Part shown: positions 53,119 through 62,570 of the stretch, one piece after another
Layout of the letters: each line of letters begins with the position of its first letter
Position numbering within the stretch: the stretch's first letter is position 1
NCBI GenBank assembly: GCA_902792895.1
Contig: CADBBK010000003.1
Location: forward strand, 62,001-126,000
DNA length: 64,000 nt
Source of the DNA: an uncultured Bacteroidales bacterium
GTDB taxonomy: Bacteria > Bacteroidota > Bacteroidia > Bacteroidales > Muribaculaceae
Direction: 5' to 3'
Program-made: the position numbers and the translations under genes
Notes under the pieces: model-generated
The model's input: only the letters and a program-made list of their open reading frames with translations
Told to the model about the DNA's origin: nothing
Database searches by the model: none

Positions 53119-54981
53119 TCACTGGAATTTTTCCTTCTGCGTCTTGTAAACGCGGTCGGGCATATCGTTACGGATAACGGGCTTGTTGGTGGGAATGGTC
53201 ACGACATCCAGCTTGTAGATGTCCCAGAACTCACCAGCCTCGGTCTCGGCGGTACCGGTCATACCTGCCAGTTTGTGATACATGCGGAAGTAGTTCTGCA
53301 GCGTGATGGTGGCAAACGTCTGGGTAGCGGCCTCGACGTTCACGCCCTCCTTGGCCTCGATGGCCTGATGCAGACCATCGCTGTAACGGCGACCTTCCAT
53401 CACACGGCCCGTCTGCTCGTCGACGATCTTCACCTTGCCCTCGGCATCGACGATATACTCGTCGTCGCGGTTGAACAGTGTGTAGGCCTTCAACAGCTGG
53501 GTGACGGTGTGCACGCGCTCGGCCTTGACCGAATAGTTGGCGAGCAACTCATCCTTCTTGTTCATCTTCTCCTCGTCGGTGAGGGGCTCGTTGGTCACTG
53601 CCGACAGTTGGGCAGCGATATCGGGCAGGATGAAGAACTGGGGATCGTCGGTACCCTTGGTGAGCACGTCGATACCCTTATCGGTCATCTCGACGGTGTT
53701 GTTCTTCTCATCGATGATGAAGAACAACGGGTCGGTCACGATGGGCATCTCGCGGTTATTGTCCTGCATGTAGTAGGCCTCGGTCTTGAGCATGGCGGTC
53801 TTGACACCCTCCTCGCTCAGGAACTTGATCAGGGGCTTGTACTTGGGCAGACCTTTGAAGGCGCGGTAGAGCCTCAGCGTACCTTCCTTGACGGTGGCAT
53901 CGTCATCGCTGGCCATCATTTTCTTGGCATCGGCGAGCAGGCCGGTCACCAGCTGGCGCTGTGCGTTATAGACGCGCTCCACGTTGGGCTTGAACTCGTT
54001 AAACATCTGGTCCTCACCCTTGGGCACGGGACCGGAAATGATCAACGGGGTACGGGCATCGTCAATCAACACGCTGTCGACCTCATCGACGATGGCATAG
54101 TTGTGCGGACGCTGTACCATGTCCTCGGGGCGCATGGCCATGTTGTCACGCAGGTAGTCAAAACCGAACTCACTGTTGGTACCGAAGGTGATGTCGCAGT
54201 TGTAGGCGGCACGGCGTTCGGGTGAGTTGGGCTCGGTCTTGTCGATACAGGCGACGGTCATGCCGTGGAACATGTACAACGGGCCCATCCACTCGCTATC
54301 GCGCTTGGCCAGGTAGTCGTTGACGGTTACCACATGCACACCGTTACCGGTCAGACCGTTGAGGAAGACGGGAAGGGTAGCCACCAGGGTTTTACCTTCA
54401 CCAGTCGCCATCTCGGCGATCTTACCCTGATGCAGCACGATACCACCGATGAGCTGAACATCGTAGTGGATCATGTCCCAAGTAATCTCGTTACCACCGG
54501 CAATCCAGTGGTTGGTGTAGATGGCCTTATCGCCATCGATCCTCACGAAGTCCTTGCCTTGGGCGGCCAGGTCGCGGTCGAGCTGGGTGGCGGTCACGAT
54601 GATTTCCTCGTTCTGGGCAAAGCGCCGTGCGGTCGATTTCACGATGGCAAACACTGTGGGCAGCACCTCGTTGAGCTTGACCTCGAGGATGTCGAGAATC
54701 TCCTTCTGGATGTCATCGACCTTCTTCCACAGCGGCTCGCGCTCCTCATAGTCGATGCCCTCGATTTCGGTCTTGATGCGCTCAATCTCGTCGCGCTTGT
54801 CCTGTACCGAGTCGTTGAGCTGCTGACGGATGTCGGCAGTGCGCTGGCGCAGGCTGTCGATGTCCAGCGCGTCGATCTCGGGATAAATTTCTTTGATTTG
54901 GTTGACAATAGGCGTGATCTTCTTCAGGTCACGGGTTGACTTATTGCCAAACATTGATTTCAAAATGTCACTAAGTCCCAT
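53119..54981 (-). CDS. secA: SecA, N-terminal fragment of a disrupted gene (preprotein translocase ATPase)
   Basis: 620 residues with Walker A GEGKTLVA, Walker [20 protein letters not shown] and the preprotein cross-linking domain. It ends at [12 protein letters not shown]-stop. In SecA, KEKF is followed by about 26 residues including the conserved GRPVLVGTTSVE before SEMLSRML; these are missing and the frame shifts at 53121. About 77 nt have been lost. SecA is normally single-copy and essential, so this is either an assembly error or a real defect with another copy elsewhere. A perfect -7 box lies at 55029-55036. Confidence 0.9.
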   Translation of the reverse strand: MGLSDILKSMFGNKSTRDLKKITPIVNQIKEIYPEIDALDIDSLRQRTADIRQQLNDSVQDKRDEIERIKTEIEGIDYEEREPLWKKVDDIQKEILDILEVKLNEVLPTVFAIVKSTARRFAQNEEIIVTATQLDRDLAAQGKDFVRIDGDKAIYTNHWIAGGNEITWDMIHYDVQLIGGIVLHQGKIAEMATGEGKTLVATLPVFLNGLTGNGVHVVTVNDYLAKRDSEWMGPLYMFHGMTVACIDKTEPNSPERRAAYNCDITFGTNSEFGFDYLRDNMAMRPEDMVQRPHNYAIVDEVDSVLIDDARTPLIISGPVPKGEDQMFNEFKPNVERVYNAQRQLVTGLLADAKKMMASDDDATVKEGTLRLYRAFKGLPKYKPLIKFLSEEGVKTAMLKTEAYYMQDNNREMPIVTDPLFFIIDEKNNTVEMTDKGIDVLTKGTDDPQFFILPDIAAQLSAVTNEPLTDEEKMNKKDELLANYSVKAERVHTVTQLLKAYTLFNRDDEYIVDAEGKVKIVDEQTGRVMEGRRYSDGLHQAIEAKEGVNVEAATQTFATITLQNYFRMYHKLAGMTGTAETEAGEFWDIYKLDVVTIPTNKPVIRNDMPDRVYKTQKEKFQ

Positions 54982-55028
54982 TTTTAGTTGTTATGTTATG
55001 TTTTTTTGTTGTTTTCTTGTCCAAACTG

Positions 55029-55036
55029 CAAAAGTA
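55029..55036 (-). promoter_or_regulatory. -7 box (TACTTTTG) of secA
   Basis: Exact TAnnTTTG on the minus strand about 48 nt before the ATG. The heptamer array (55043-55063) begins 7 nt upstream. Confidence 0.6.
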
Positions 55037-55042
55037 CAAAAA

Positions 55043-55063
55043 AGTTTTCAGTTTTCGGTTTTC
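55043..55063. repeat. AGTTTTC heptamer array upstream of secA
   Basis: Three units: AGTTTTC, AGTTTTC, GGTTTTC; the third merges into the 30-bp repeat shared with 9688-9717. Confidence 0.75.
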
Positions 55064-55153
55064 CCTGCGGGGCTAATGCGAATTTCGCTAATTTTACTAA
55101 CCTTTTGACTCGGCAAAGCCGATAATTAGTTCAATTAGCGTAATTGGCATTAG
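55063..55153. repeat. Dispersed AATTTCGCTAAT repeat, copy 4, as an imperfect inverted repeat
   Basis: 55063-55092 is identical to 9688-9717. The arm at 55076-55100 pairs with 55129-55153 at about 21 of 25 positions. Confidence 0.75.
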
Positions 55154-55176
55154 AAAAACCAATTTCTAACTTCTGA

Positions 55177-56418
55177 TTAAGAAAGAGTTGGGCCGCGTGT
55201 GGGTTGACTAAGCAGAAAGACGTTGGTGAGCGAGCGCGTCACCAGGGCTGTCATCAGCGGGAAAAAGGCGATATTACCCACCTGGGGCTGCCAGGGCCAT
55301 GCCAGCATGAGCAGTGCCACAACCAGTGCGTTGAGCGCATGCAGCCAGCGAGCGGCATTGCGCGTCTTCCTGAACCAGGGCAGCACGGCAAGTAACAGCA
55401 GCAGCGGATGGAGCCATGTGATATTGATATTGGGAGAGGTGGCTTCGTGGGTTGAGAAGAAGATGAGGAAAAACAGGATGCAACCTGCCAGTCCGCCAGC
55501 GGTAAACAGCATGGTGTCCAGCCAGCGGCTCACGTCACGACGGCGCCAGTCTCGACCACTCACAATCAGCGTCAGTGCCAGTACGAGCAGGGCTATGGTC
55601 AGTGGTGAGATATACCAGGGTGTGGGCGGCCTCACGTTGCCCTCGGTACTCTTGTCGATAGGCACGGTTGTGGCCTTGACTAGGGGCATGGACACGCTGT
55701 CGGTCGTGATGGTCGCATCGGCCACAGCATCCATGAGCAGCATGGGGATGAACATGGTGGCACGCTGGTCGAGAACGGTGTCCACGTCCCAGCCCAGCAC
55801 CAGATCGATGCCGAAGCGCTCCCAGGCATAGTTGCGGCAGTAGTGTGACAGGATGTCACGATAGGTGACAGCGGTGTCATCCATCGTGGGATATTGCAGT
55901 CCGTCGCCGGCGGCCATCTCGATGATGTCGCGGGGGCGGGTAGAGCAGTTGTCGCTCAGGAACTTATAGCGATAGGTGCGGTTCTCGGGCTGGGCATTGT
56001 TCCACAGGAAGTCCCTCACCATGAGCGCCCTGTCTTGGGGCAGGTTGAGCTCCTGCTCCACCATGCGGCGCTGTTCCATACCCAGGGTGGCATAGGCTTG
56101 CGGAACCGGGGCGCAGATGTAATCGGTCTCGCCCAACATAAACCGCCACATGAATGCCGGTGCCTGAAAGTCAAATATACCGTAGTTGAAATACAGATCC
56201 ACAGGGCCTTGCTGAACGCGTATCTCGCTGTGCCCCCAGATGTTATGAGGCTCACTGCCAGGATAGAACGTGACAAGGCTCACGCGCACCGAGTCCTCCT
56301 CTTGTCGAGCATCAGGACCAGCAGGCAATGGCAGCTGAGGCACGGCTTCGAGTGTACCCGTAGCACACAGGGCACACAACACCGTTGTCAGACAATATTT
56401 CTTCAGCAATCGTTGCAT
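55177..56418 (-). CDS. Lnb-type (DUF4105) lipoprotein N-acyltransferase candidate
   Basis: The 413-residue protein has a signal/anchor, a periplasmic DUF4105 domain with the conserved motifs HNIWGHSEIRV (His63) and LSDNCSTRPRDI (Cys158), and five C-terminal membrane helices (about 270-405). A Cys/His pair facing the periplasm fits the Lnb family, which N-acylates lipoproteins in Bacteroidota lacking Lnt. The substrate in this organism is inferred from the family. It is a single gene, divergent from the ATPase gene. Confidence 0.75.
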   Translation of the reverse strand: MQRLLKKYCLTTVLCALCATGTLEAVPQLPLPAGPDARQEEDSVRVSLVTFYPGSEPHNIWGHSEIRVQQGPVDLYFNYGIFDFQAPAFMWRFMLGETDYICAPVPQAYATLGMEQRRMVEQELNLPQDRALMVRDFLWNNAQPENRTYRYKFLSDNCSTRPRDIIEMAAGDGLQYPTMDDTAVTYRDILSHYCRNYAWERFGIDLVLGWDVDTVLDQRATMFIPMLLMDAVADATITTDSVSMPLVKATTVPIDKSTEGNVRPPTPWYISPLTIALLVLALTLIVSGRDWRRRDVSRWLDTMLFTAGGLAGCILFFLIFFSTHEATSPNINITWLHPLLLLLAVLPWFRKTRNAARWLHALNALVVALLMLAWPWQPQVGNIAFFPLMTALVTRSLTNVFLLSQPTRGPTLS

Positions 56419-56528
56419 CTGTACAATTATCTATTAAAGCAAGAACAATGCCAATTGACAATTCATTAACGTGAAATCATCATCCAATAGTATTTTATAT
56501 CGAGAAAAGATACTTTTTTGAACTGATA

Positions 56529-56560
56529 TTTGGTTGCTTGAGAATAATCATTTAATTTTG
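56529..56560 (+). promoter_or_regulatory. Promoter of the ATPase gene
   Basis: TTTG (56529-56532), 20-nt spacer, TAATTTTG (56553-56560). The TTCGCAA repeat array begins 2 nt downstream, covering the expected transcription start. Confidence 0.8.
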
Positions 56561-56562
56561 CA

Positions 56563-56607
56563 TTGCGAAATATTCGCAACGAAAAGTTCGCAACAATATT
56601 TTCGCAA
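56563..56607. promoter_or_regulatory. Phased TTCGCAA repeat array (putative operator) in the ATPase leader
   Basis: TTGCGAA at 56563-56569 is followed by TTCGCAA at 56573-56579, 56587-56593 and 56601-56607. The three direct copies are spaced exactly 14 bp, and the first pair forms a palindrome TTGCGAA-ATA-TTCGCAA. It lies between promoter and start codon. Confidence 0.75.
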
Positions 56608-56629
56608 TAAATTTTGAATTAATGAAATT

Positions 56630-57760
56630 ATGAATAAGAAGACGAATCCTTTAAATCCGTTTCTTTTAACAGGTTATATGTCTCCTGTTTATTTTTGTGA
56701 TAGAGAGCAAGAATCCAATAAACTGGTTTCGGCATTAAGAAATGGAAGAAATGTGACACTGATAAGCCCTCGCCGAATGGGAAAAACGGGCCTAATTCGT
56801 CATGCTTTTCATCGCTTAGAGGCTGAAAAACGAGCAAAATGCTACTATGTGGATTTATATAAAACCGATAGCTTGGTCTCTCTTGTTGAACAATTGGCCG
56901 TTGTTGTATTGGGGTCACTTGACACAACTAAAAGAAAGATTCTAAAACAGCTCTCTTCTTTTTTCAAATCTTTGCGCCCATTGTTTAGCTTTGACTCTTT
57001 GACTGGCGTACCTACCGTTATGGTTGATGTCAAGCCGGAATTGGCTGAACATTCGTTGGCTGAGATATTCTCCTATATGGAGCAGTCGGGCCAGCAATGT
57101 GTCGTTGCTATGGACGAATTTCAGTCGATTATTGATTATGGTGACAAGAATGTGGAAGCCTTGTTGCGTTCACACATCCAGCAACTGAATAATGTTCATT
57201 TTATCTTCTCGGGCAGCCAGCGTCATGTATTGGAAAATATGTTCGCATCGGCCAACCGCCCGTTTTATCAGAGCACACAAATCATGAACCTTTATGAGAT
57301 ACGGGAAGAGTCTTATTATGACTTTGCCAAAAAGAAACTGGAGGCTCATGGTCAGCAGTTAAATGCTGATGTGTTTGGCTATCTGTATGAAAAGTTAGTA
57401 GGACACACTTGGTATGTACAAGTGATGTTAAATCGTTTGTACGAATCTAGAGATTCCATAATCTCACTGAATGTCATTGATGATACGTTGACACGAATAG
57501 TCGATGAAAACGAAGCTACTTTCCAAACCTTCATGAGGTTGGTGACCCCTTCCCAAGCCAAGTTACTCAAGGCGATAGCCAATGAGAAATCTGTTCAGCA
57601 AGTCTTAGCTCAATCCTTTATCAGTCGTCATCACTTGGGTGCGACCAGTTCTATTAGATCTGCCCTTAAAGCATTGATGGAAAAGGAATTGGTTTTGGAT
57701 GCCCAGGGTAATTATCAAGTTTATGACCGCTTTTTTGCCCTATGGCTCCAACGGCAGTAA
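56630..57760 (+). CDS. Archaeal-type AAA ATPase (ATPase_2 family)
   Basis: The 376-residue P-loop ATPase has Walker A ISPRRMGKTG (45-54), Walker B VVAMDEFQS (158-166; Asp162-Glu163), a sensor-like IFSGSQRH, and a C-terminal winged-helix region (KALMEKELVLDAQGNYQVYDRFFALWL). This STAND-like 'ATP-binding protein' family is common in Bacteroidota and archaea and has no settled function. The gene is clearly richer in A/T than its neighbours, with many AAA/TTT codons, suggesting horizontal acquisition. Promoter and phased repeats upstream indicate tight control. Confidence 0.85.
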   Translation: MNKKTNPLNPFLLTGYMSPVYFCDREQESNKLVSALRNGRNVTLISPRRMGKTGLIRHAFHRLEAEKRAKCYYVDLYKTDSLVSLVEQLAVVVLGSLDTTKRKILKQLSSFFKSLRPLFSFDSLTGVPTVMVDVKPELAEHSLAEIFSYMEQSGQQCVVAMDEFQSIIDYGDKNVEALLRSHIQQLNNVHFIFSGSQRHVLENMFASANRPFYQSTQIMNLYEIREESYYDFAKKKLEAHGQQLNADVFGYLYEKLVGHTWYVQVMLNRLYESRDSIISLNVIDDTLTRIVDENEATFQTFMRLVTPSQAKLLKAIANEKSVQQVLAQSFISRHHLGATSSIRSALKALMEKELVLDAQGNYQVYDRFFALWLQRQ

Positions 57761-57776
57761 TATCATTCATTTTTTC

Positions 57777-58661
57777 ATGATGGGAAGAAAGAAACATGAT
57801 TGGTCACAGGGGTGGCAAAGGGTCCTGGTTGTTACGGTGGGTTCGCTGTTATCGGTGGCCTTGTTTGCACTGCTATGTTGGGGCGTGAATTGTACCGACC
57901 TGAAGTATCAGAGGCGCTCGATGGGTTTCTTTGTCGGTCTAGCGTGGGTGGTGATGACGGTTTTCCTCTTGAGGAAACAGTTCAGTGCAATACCTAAAAA
58001 GGACAACTATCGTTTTGTGGCCTATCTCTTTTTCGGCATGAGCATTGGCAGCGGGCTTTTGGTCATTGATCAATATGTCCACCGAGCCACCTCGTCCTAT
58101 CATCACTGCAAGAGCATCACCCGTGAGAGCATCGCCGATGCCGAGTATATAATGAGTGAGCAGGAAATCGATGTGATGGATAATTGCCGTGGCTATGATG
58201 TGAGTCTATCCCATACGAGAAGGGGACGGAGAAAATATACAGCCCGTGTTGTCGCCCCAATCAGGGATAGCCATGGCGTTTATTTGGCCTTTGATGACAG
58301 AGTCTACTATGGAACCCGATGGAAAAATAGCGATGAGATTGAAGAGGCCGATGACGATGCACAGGATAAACTGCTACAAAAGGTTTCCGATCACCGCAAT
58401 GACAACCAGTGCCATACCTATCGTCGCATCTTTGCCTACAATCACGCGAGCTATGACAAGTATGTCAATGCTGTAGAAAACTCGTCACAGTACATGAACG
58501 ACTCGCTCTATCAAGTGGAGTCCCTGCCGCCCATCATCGAGGAATTTCACGATGTGGGACTTGGTGCCGATGCACGTCCTAATGTCCTGTTCACCACCTT
58601 GTACCTGGTCATTCATTTCTTCATCTGCGTAGCCCTGCTTATGCCCAAGAGCAAAGACTAA
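57777..58661 (+). CDS. Hypothetical membrane protein
   Basis: The 294-residue protein is not recognised. It has three N-terminal transmembrane helices (about 14-35, 47-65, 77-97), a charged extracytoplasmic or cytoplasmic domain (about 100-270) rich in Asp, Tyr and Arg, and a final helix (LYLVIHFFICVALLMP). It starts 16 nt after the ATPase gene and may share its transcript, though its base composition is closer to the chromosome. ATG 57780 is an alternative start. It converges on rodA. Confidence 0.6.
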   Translation: MMGRKKHDWSQGWQRVLVVTVGSLLSVALFALLCWGVNCTDLKYQRRSMGFFVGLAWVVMTVFLLRKQFSAIPKKDNYRFVAYLFFGMSIGSGLLVIDQYVHRATSSYHHCKSITRESIADAEYIMSEQEIDVMDNCRGYDVSLSHTRRGRRKYTARVVAPIRDSHGVYLAFDDRVYYGTRWKNSDEIEEADDDAQDKLLQKVSDHRNDNQCHTYRRIFAYNHASYDKYVNAVENSSQYMNDSLYQVESLPPIIEEFHDVGLGADARPNVLFTTLYLVIHFFICVALLMPKSKD

Positions 58662-58684
58662 GCATTTTGCGGAAACGACAGAAT

Positions 58685-60157
58685 TTACCAGGAGCCGTAG
58701 GCGCTGCGGTCGGCGTCGATGCGCAGCAGGATGAACAGCAGGAAGGTGAATCCCCACAGCGAGGAGCCGCCGTAGCTGAAGAACGGCAACGGGATGCCGA
58801 TGACGGGGCATAGTCCGATGACCATGCCGATATTGATGGCGAGGTGGAAGATGAGGTAGGACGCGACACAATAGGCGTACACGCGAGCAAAGGTCGAGTG
58901 GTTGCGTTCGGCGATGGTGATGATGCGCAGGATCAATGCCAGGAAAAGCACCAGCACTGCCACGCTGCCCACAAAGCCCTGCTCCTCGCCGATGGTGCAG
59001 TAGATGAAGTCGGTGTGCTGCTCGGGGACATATTTGAGTTTGGTTTGGGTACCATTGAGGAAACCCTTACCCACAATGCCACCGCTGCCGATGGCGATTT
59101 TGCTTTGGTTGACGTTGTAGCCTGCACCGCGCAGGTCCTCCTCGATGCCCAACGTCACCTTGATGCGCGTCTGCTGGTGAGGTTCGAGCACGTTGTTGAA
59201 CGCGTAGCTTACCGAGGACATGTAGATGAGTGAGGCAGCGGCAAAGCAGGTGGTGATGAGCACCTTCTTGAGGTTGATGTCGTGCAGCATGCCGTACAGC
59301 AGGTAGAGCAGCGACAGGATGATAACCGGCAAGAAGAAAGCATAGCCGTTGACCTTAACGCCCGCTAGTGCCAGTCCGCCCGCGATGGCACCGGCTGCAA
59401 GATAGCCCAGCAGCACGTTGCGCCCCAGAATCCATGAGCGGCAGTAGATGAGCAGCATGCCCACGATGAGCACCATCACCAGGATGAAAGCGATGGCCAT
59501 GCCCAGCGGGATGCCCATGAAGGTGACGGCGGCAAATTTCAAGACCACGACAAAGAACACTACCGCCATCAGAGCTGCAAACAGTACAAATCCTGACATG
59601 CCCTCGCGGTAGAGGACAAAGATGAGGGCCGTGTAAACCAGTGCCGTTCCCGTCTCGCGCTCCAGGATGATGCATAGGATGGGCAGTACGATGATGCCGA
59701 TGGCAATCGCGTAGTTGCGCCAGCCGTTGAGCGTGAAGCCATAGGTGCTGAACAGCTTGGCTAGGGCGAGTGCCGTCGCCGTCTTGGCAAACTCGGCGGG
59801 TTGTAGGCTCACCGATCCGAACACGAGCCAGGACCGGGAACCCTTGATGTCGGGCGCGACAAAGCTGGTGATAATCAACAGCAGTATCATGAAGCCGTAG
59901 ATGGGATAGGCATAGGCCTCGTAGATGCGCCTGTCAATCAACAGCAATGAGAAGCCGATAAGGAACGACAACCCGGCCCACATGAACTGTTTGCCTGAGA
60001 ACTCGCTCAGGTCAAACATGCTGGCCTTGTCGTAGTCGTAGGTGGCAGCATAGATGCTCACCGCCCCGGCAACGACCATGATGAAGTAGAGGACTATCGT
60101 AAACCAGTCCACCGACTTCAATAGGTTGGTATTTTCATCTTCGTTCCTGACTTCCAT
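58685..60157 (-). CDS. rodA: Rod-shape SEDS peptidoglycan polymerase RodA
   Basis: The 490-residue SEDS glycosyltransferase has ten or more membrane helices. Conserved stretches include KGSRSWLVFGSVSLQPAEFAKTATALALAKL, GSGGIVGKGFLNGTQTKLKYVPEQHTDFIYCTIGEEQGFVGS and GLCPVIGIPLPFFSYGGSSL. The protein is about 110 residues longer than E. coli RodA because of extra central helices, as is usual in Bacteroidota. It lies 45 nt after mrdA, its cognate transpeptidase. Confidence 0.93.
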   Translation of the reverse strand: MEVRNEDENTNLLKSVDWFTIVLYFIMVVAGAVSIYAATYDYDKASMFDLSEFSGKQFMWAGLSFLIGFSLLLIDRRIYEAYAYPIYGFMILLLIITSFVAPDIKGSRSWLVFGSVSLQPAEFAKTATALALAKLFSTYGFTLNGWRNYAIAIGIIVLPILCIILERETGTALVYTALIFVLYREGMSGFVLFAALMAVVFFVVVLKFAAVTFMGIPLGMAIAFILVMVLIVGMLLIYCRSWILGRNVLLGYLAAGAIAGGLALAGVKVNGYAFFLPVIILSLLYLLYGMLHDINLKKVLITTCFAAASLIYMSSVSYAFNNVLEPHQQTRIKVTLGIEEDLRGAGYNVNQSKIAIGSGGIVGKGFLNGTQTKLKYVPEQHTDFIYCTIGEEQGFVGSVAVLVLFLALILRIITIAERNHSTFARVYAYCVASYLIFHLAINIGMVIGLCPVIGIPLPFFSYGGSSLWGFTFLLFILLRIDADRSAYGSW

Positions 60158-60202
60158 TGTTTCAATATATGGTCTTTAGTTCCCCAAGGTCCTTATAGGC
60201 AT

Positions 60203-62068
60203 CTATTTCTTGGTTCCTTCCTCTTTTTTCACCTTGGGGTAGGTGATGGTGTGGCGGCTGGCCATCGCACGCCCTTGTGCCTGCAGGCCGGGGGAGTCGC
60301 CGCGCAGGTAGCGCTGGATCATGAGTGCACCGATGGGCACACCGAATGCTGCGCCGAAGCCTGCATTCTCAACATAGACGCAAACGGCAATCTTGGGGTC
60401 GTTCATCGGAGCGAATCCCATGAACACCGAGTGGTCGCGACCGTGCGGGTTCTGGGCCGTACCCGTCTTGCCGCACACGTCCAGGCCGGGGATGTTGGCA
60501 CGGGTACAGGTGCCGCCCAGTACTGCCATGCGCATGCCCTGCACGATATCGTCATAGTAGTGCTTGTCGATATCGGTGTCGTGCCGTTCGAGGTTTTTCT
60601 TGAGCACGCCGGCACCCTGGATGTGCTTCACCACATGAGGGGTGATGTAGTAGCCGCGGTTGGCGATGGTGGCACTCAGGTTGGCGATTTGCAGCGGCGT
60701 GGCGAGAATTTCGCCCTGGCCGATAGCATCGCTGATGATGGTCTGCCCTGACCACTTGCCCGCTCCGTAGATTTTGTCATAGAAGGCGGTGTTGGGGATA
60801 AAGCCGCGGCTCTCGCCCGGCATGTCGATGCCCAGCTTGTAACCGTAGCCCATCGACACCATGTGGTTCTTCCATATCTCAAAGGCCTTGCCTGTCGAGC
60901 CGTACTTGGAGCGCTTGTCCATCATGTACTTGAAACCCCAGCAGAAGTAGGCGTTGCACGACGTCTGCAAGGCGGGCTTGAGTGGGATGGGTGAGCCATG
61001 GCCGTGGCAACCCACACGCAATCCCGCGTTGATATAGCCGCGGTGGCACGGGAACACGGTGCTCGTGGTGATGATGCCCTCTTGCAGGAAAATTAGGCCC
61101 TGGCTGGGTTTGAAGGTCGACCCCGGCGGATAGGCGGCCATAATCGAGCGGTCATACAGTGGCTTGAGGCGGTTGTTGACCAGGTCGCGGTAGTGCTTGC
61201 CGCGTTCCTTACCCATGAGCAGTGCGGGATCATAGGTGGGGCTGGACACCAGCGCCAGGATTTCGCCTGTCTTGGGCTCGATGCACACGATGGCGCCCAC
61301 CTTGCCCTGCATGAGCATCTCGCCGTAGGCCTGCAGGCCGATGTCGATGCTCAGTTTTAGGTTATTGCCTGCAACGGGTGATACATCATCGGCACCGTCG
61401 TTGTAGCGGCCCTTGATCTTGCCTGTCGCGTCGCGGATGAGGATTTCCTTGCCCTTGACGCCTCGCAGCCAGGTCTCGTAACTCTTCTCGACACCCAGGT
61501 CGCCGGTGTAGTCGCCAGGACGGTAGTAGTTGTCGTTCTCAATGTCTCGGGCGTTGACCTCGCGGATGTCGCCCAGCACGTTGGCAGCGACAGGATAGTT
61601 GTATTGCCGCAAGATGCGCTGCACGACATAGAAACCCGGAAAACGGTACAGTTTTTCCTGCAGGCGACCATAGTCCTCGGCAGTGAGGTGGTTCATGAAC
61701 ACCTGCTGGGTGAAGGAGGAGTAGCTGCGCCCCTTTCTCATCTCCTGCCACCGCTGGTCAAACTCCTCGCGGGAGATTTGCACCGTGTTGCAGAAGTCCA
61801 GCGTGTCAAATGGCGTCACGTCTTTGGGAATCATCACCAGGTCGTACTCGGGCACGTTATAGACCACAAGCGAGTCGTTGCGGTCATAGATGAGCCCGCG
61901 CGAGGGATAGATGACCTTTTCCATGAAGGCGTTGCTGTCGGCATTGGCCTTGTAGGTGCTGTCGAGCACCTGCAGCTGCACCAAGCGGATGATGTAGATG
62001 ATGACAATCACCACGATGAAACCGCTGATGACATACTTGCGTTTCTCGAGGTTATAATCTTTTCTCAC
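60203..62068 (-). CDS. mrdA: Penicillin-binding protein 2
   Basis: The 621-residue transpeptidase has a membrane anchor (about 11-30), a dimerisation domain (about 45-240) and a transpeptidase domain with SxxK in PPGSTFKPSQG, SxN in QTSCNAYF and KTG in CGKTGTAQNPHG. It cross-links wall made by RodA. The start is GTG at 62068; no ATG is in a suitable place, and the gene overlaps mreD by 17 bases. Confidence 0.93.
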   Translation of the reverse strand: MRKDYNLEKRKYVISGFIVVIVIIYIIRLVQLQVLDSTYKANADSNAFMEKVIYPSRGLIYDRNDSLVVYNVPEYDLVMIPKDVTPFDTLDFCNTVQISREEFDQRWQEMRKGRSYSSFTQQVFMNHLTAEDYGRLQEKLYRFPGFYVVQRILRQYNYPVAANVLGDIREVNARDIENDNYYRPGDYTGDLGVEKSYETWLRGVKGKEILIRDATGKIKGRYNDGADDVSPVAGNNLKLSIDIGLQAYGEMLMQGKVGAIVCIEPKTGEILALVSSPTYDPALLMGKERGKHYRDLVNNRLKPLYDRSIMAAYPPGSTFKPSQGLIFLQEGIITTSTVFPCHRGYINAGLRVGCHGHGSPIPLKPALQTSCNAYFCWGFKYMMDKRSKYGSTGKAFEIWKNHMVSMGYGYKLGIDMPGESRGFIPNTAFYDKIYGAGKWSGQTIISDAIGQGEILATPLQIANLSATIANRGYYITPHVVKHIQGAGVLKKNLERHDTDIDKHYYDDIVQGMRMAVLGGTCTRANIPGLDVCGKTGTAQNPHGRDHSVFMGFAPMNDPKIAVCVYVENAGFGAAFGVPIGALMIQRYLRGDSPGLQAQGRAMASRHTITYPKVKKEEGTKK

Positions 62069-62570
62069 GGCGCGTGCTCACTAAAGTGTCCAATCCGAAA
62101 ATGATAACCACCGACAGCACACTGCTGGCCACGATGCGGGCCAGCGTGAGCAGGGCATTGTGCAGCGTGAAGGCCTGGATGCTGAAGATGAGCGTGCAGT
62201 AGATCGTGACCAGCGTCGCCATGTAGCGGAAGTAATCACTCACGCCCATCGAATCCACCGAGGGGATGGGGATGTTCATGTCGTTCTCGCGGGACACGAA
62301 GATGTTGAACACGGGCCTGCGCACCGCAGCCATGATGGTACAGGCCAGGGCGTTCATGCCGGGGGTGTTGTTGAAGATGTCGATGATCAGTCCCGAGAAA
62401 AAGGCCACGGTGAGCACCCAGCCGCCATGCAGGTTGACGGGCAGACGCAAGATGAGGTAGATGAACACTACAGGCATGGCCACGTTGAACAACACGATCT
62501 TGTTGCACACCAGCTGCACTACTACCAGCACGAGAAACAGGACTATGAATTGGATAACGGTCTTGGTCAT
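62052..62570 (-). CDS. mreD: Rod shape-determining protein MreD
   Basis: The 172-residue membrane protein has five to six hydrophobic helices. MreD sequences are poorly conserved; the identification rests on size, topology and position between mreC and mrdA, supported by PGMNALACTIMAAVRRPVFN. Its ATG overlaps the mreC stop by 4 bases. Confidence 0.85.
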   Translation of the reverse strand: MTKTVIQFIVLFLVLVVVQLVCNKIVLFNVAMPVVFIYLILRLPVNLHGGWVLTVAFFSGLIIDIFNNTPGMNALACTIMAAVRRPVFNIFVSRENDMNIPIPSVDSMGVSDYFRYMATLVTIYCTLIFSIQAFTLHNALLTLARIVASSVLSVVIIFGLDTLVSTRREKRL

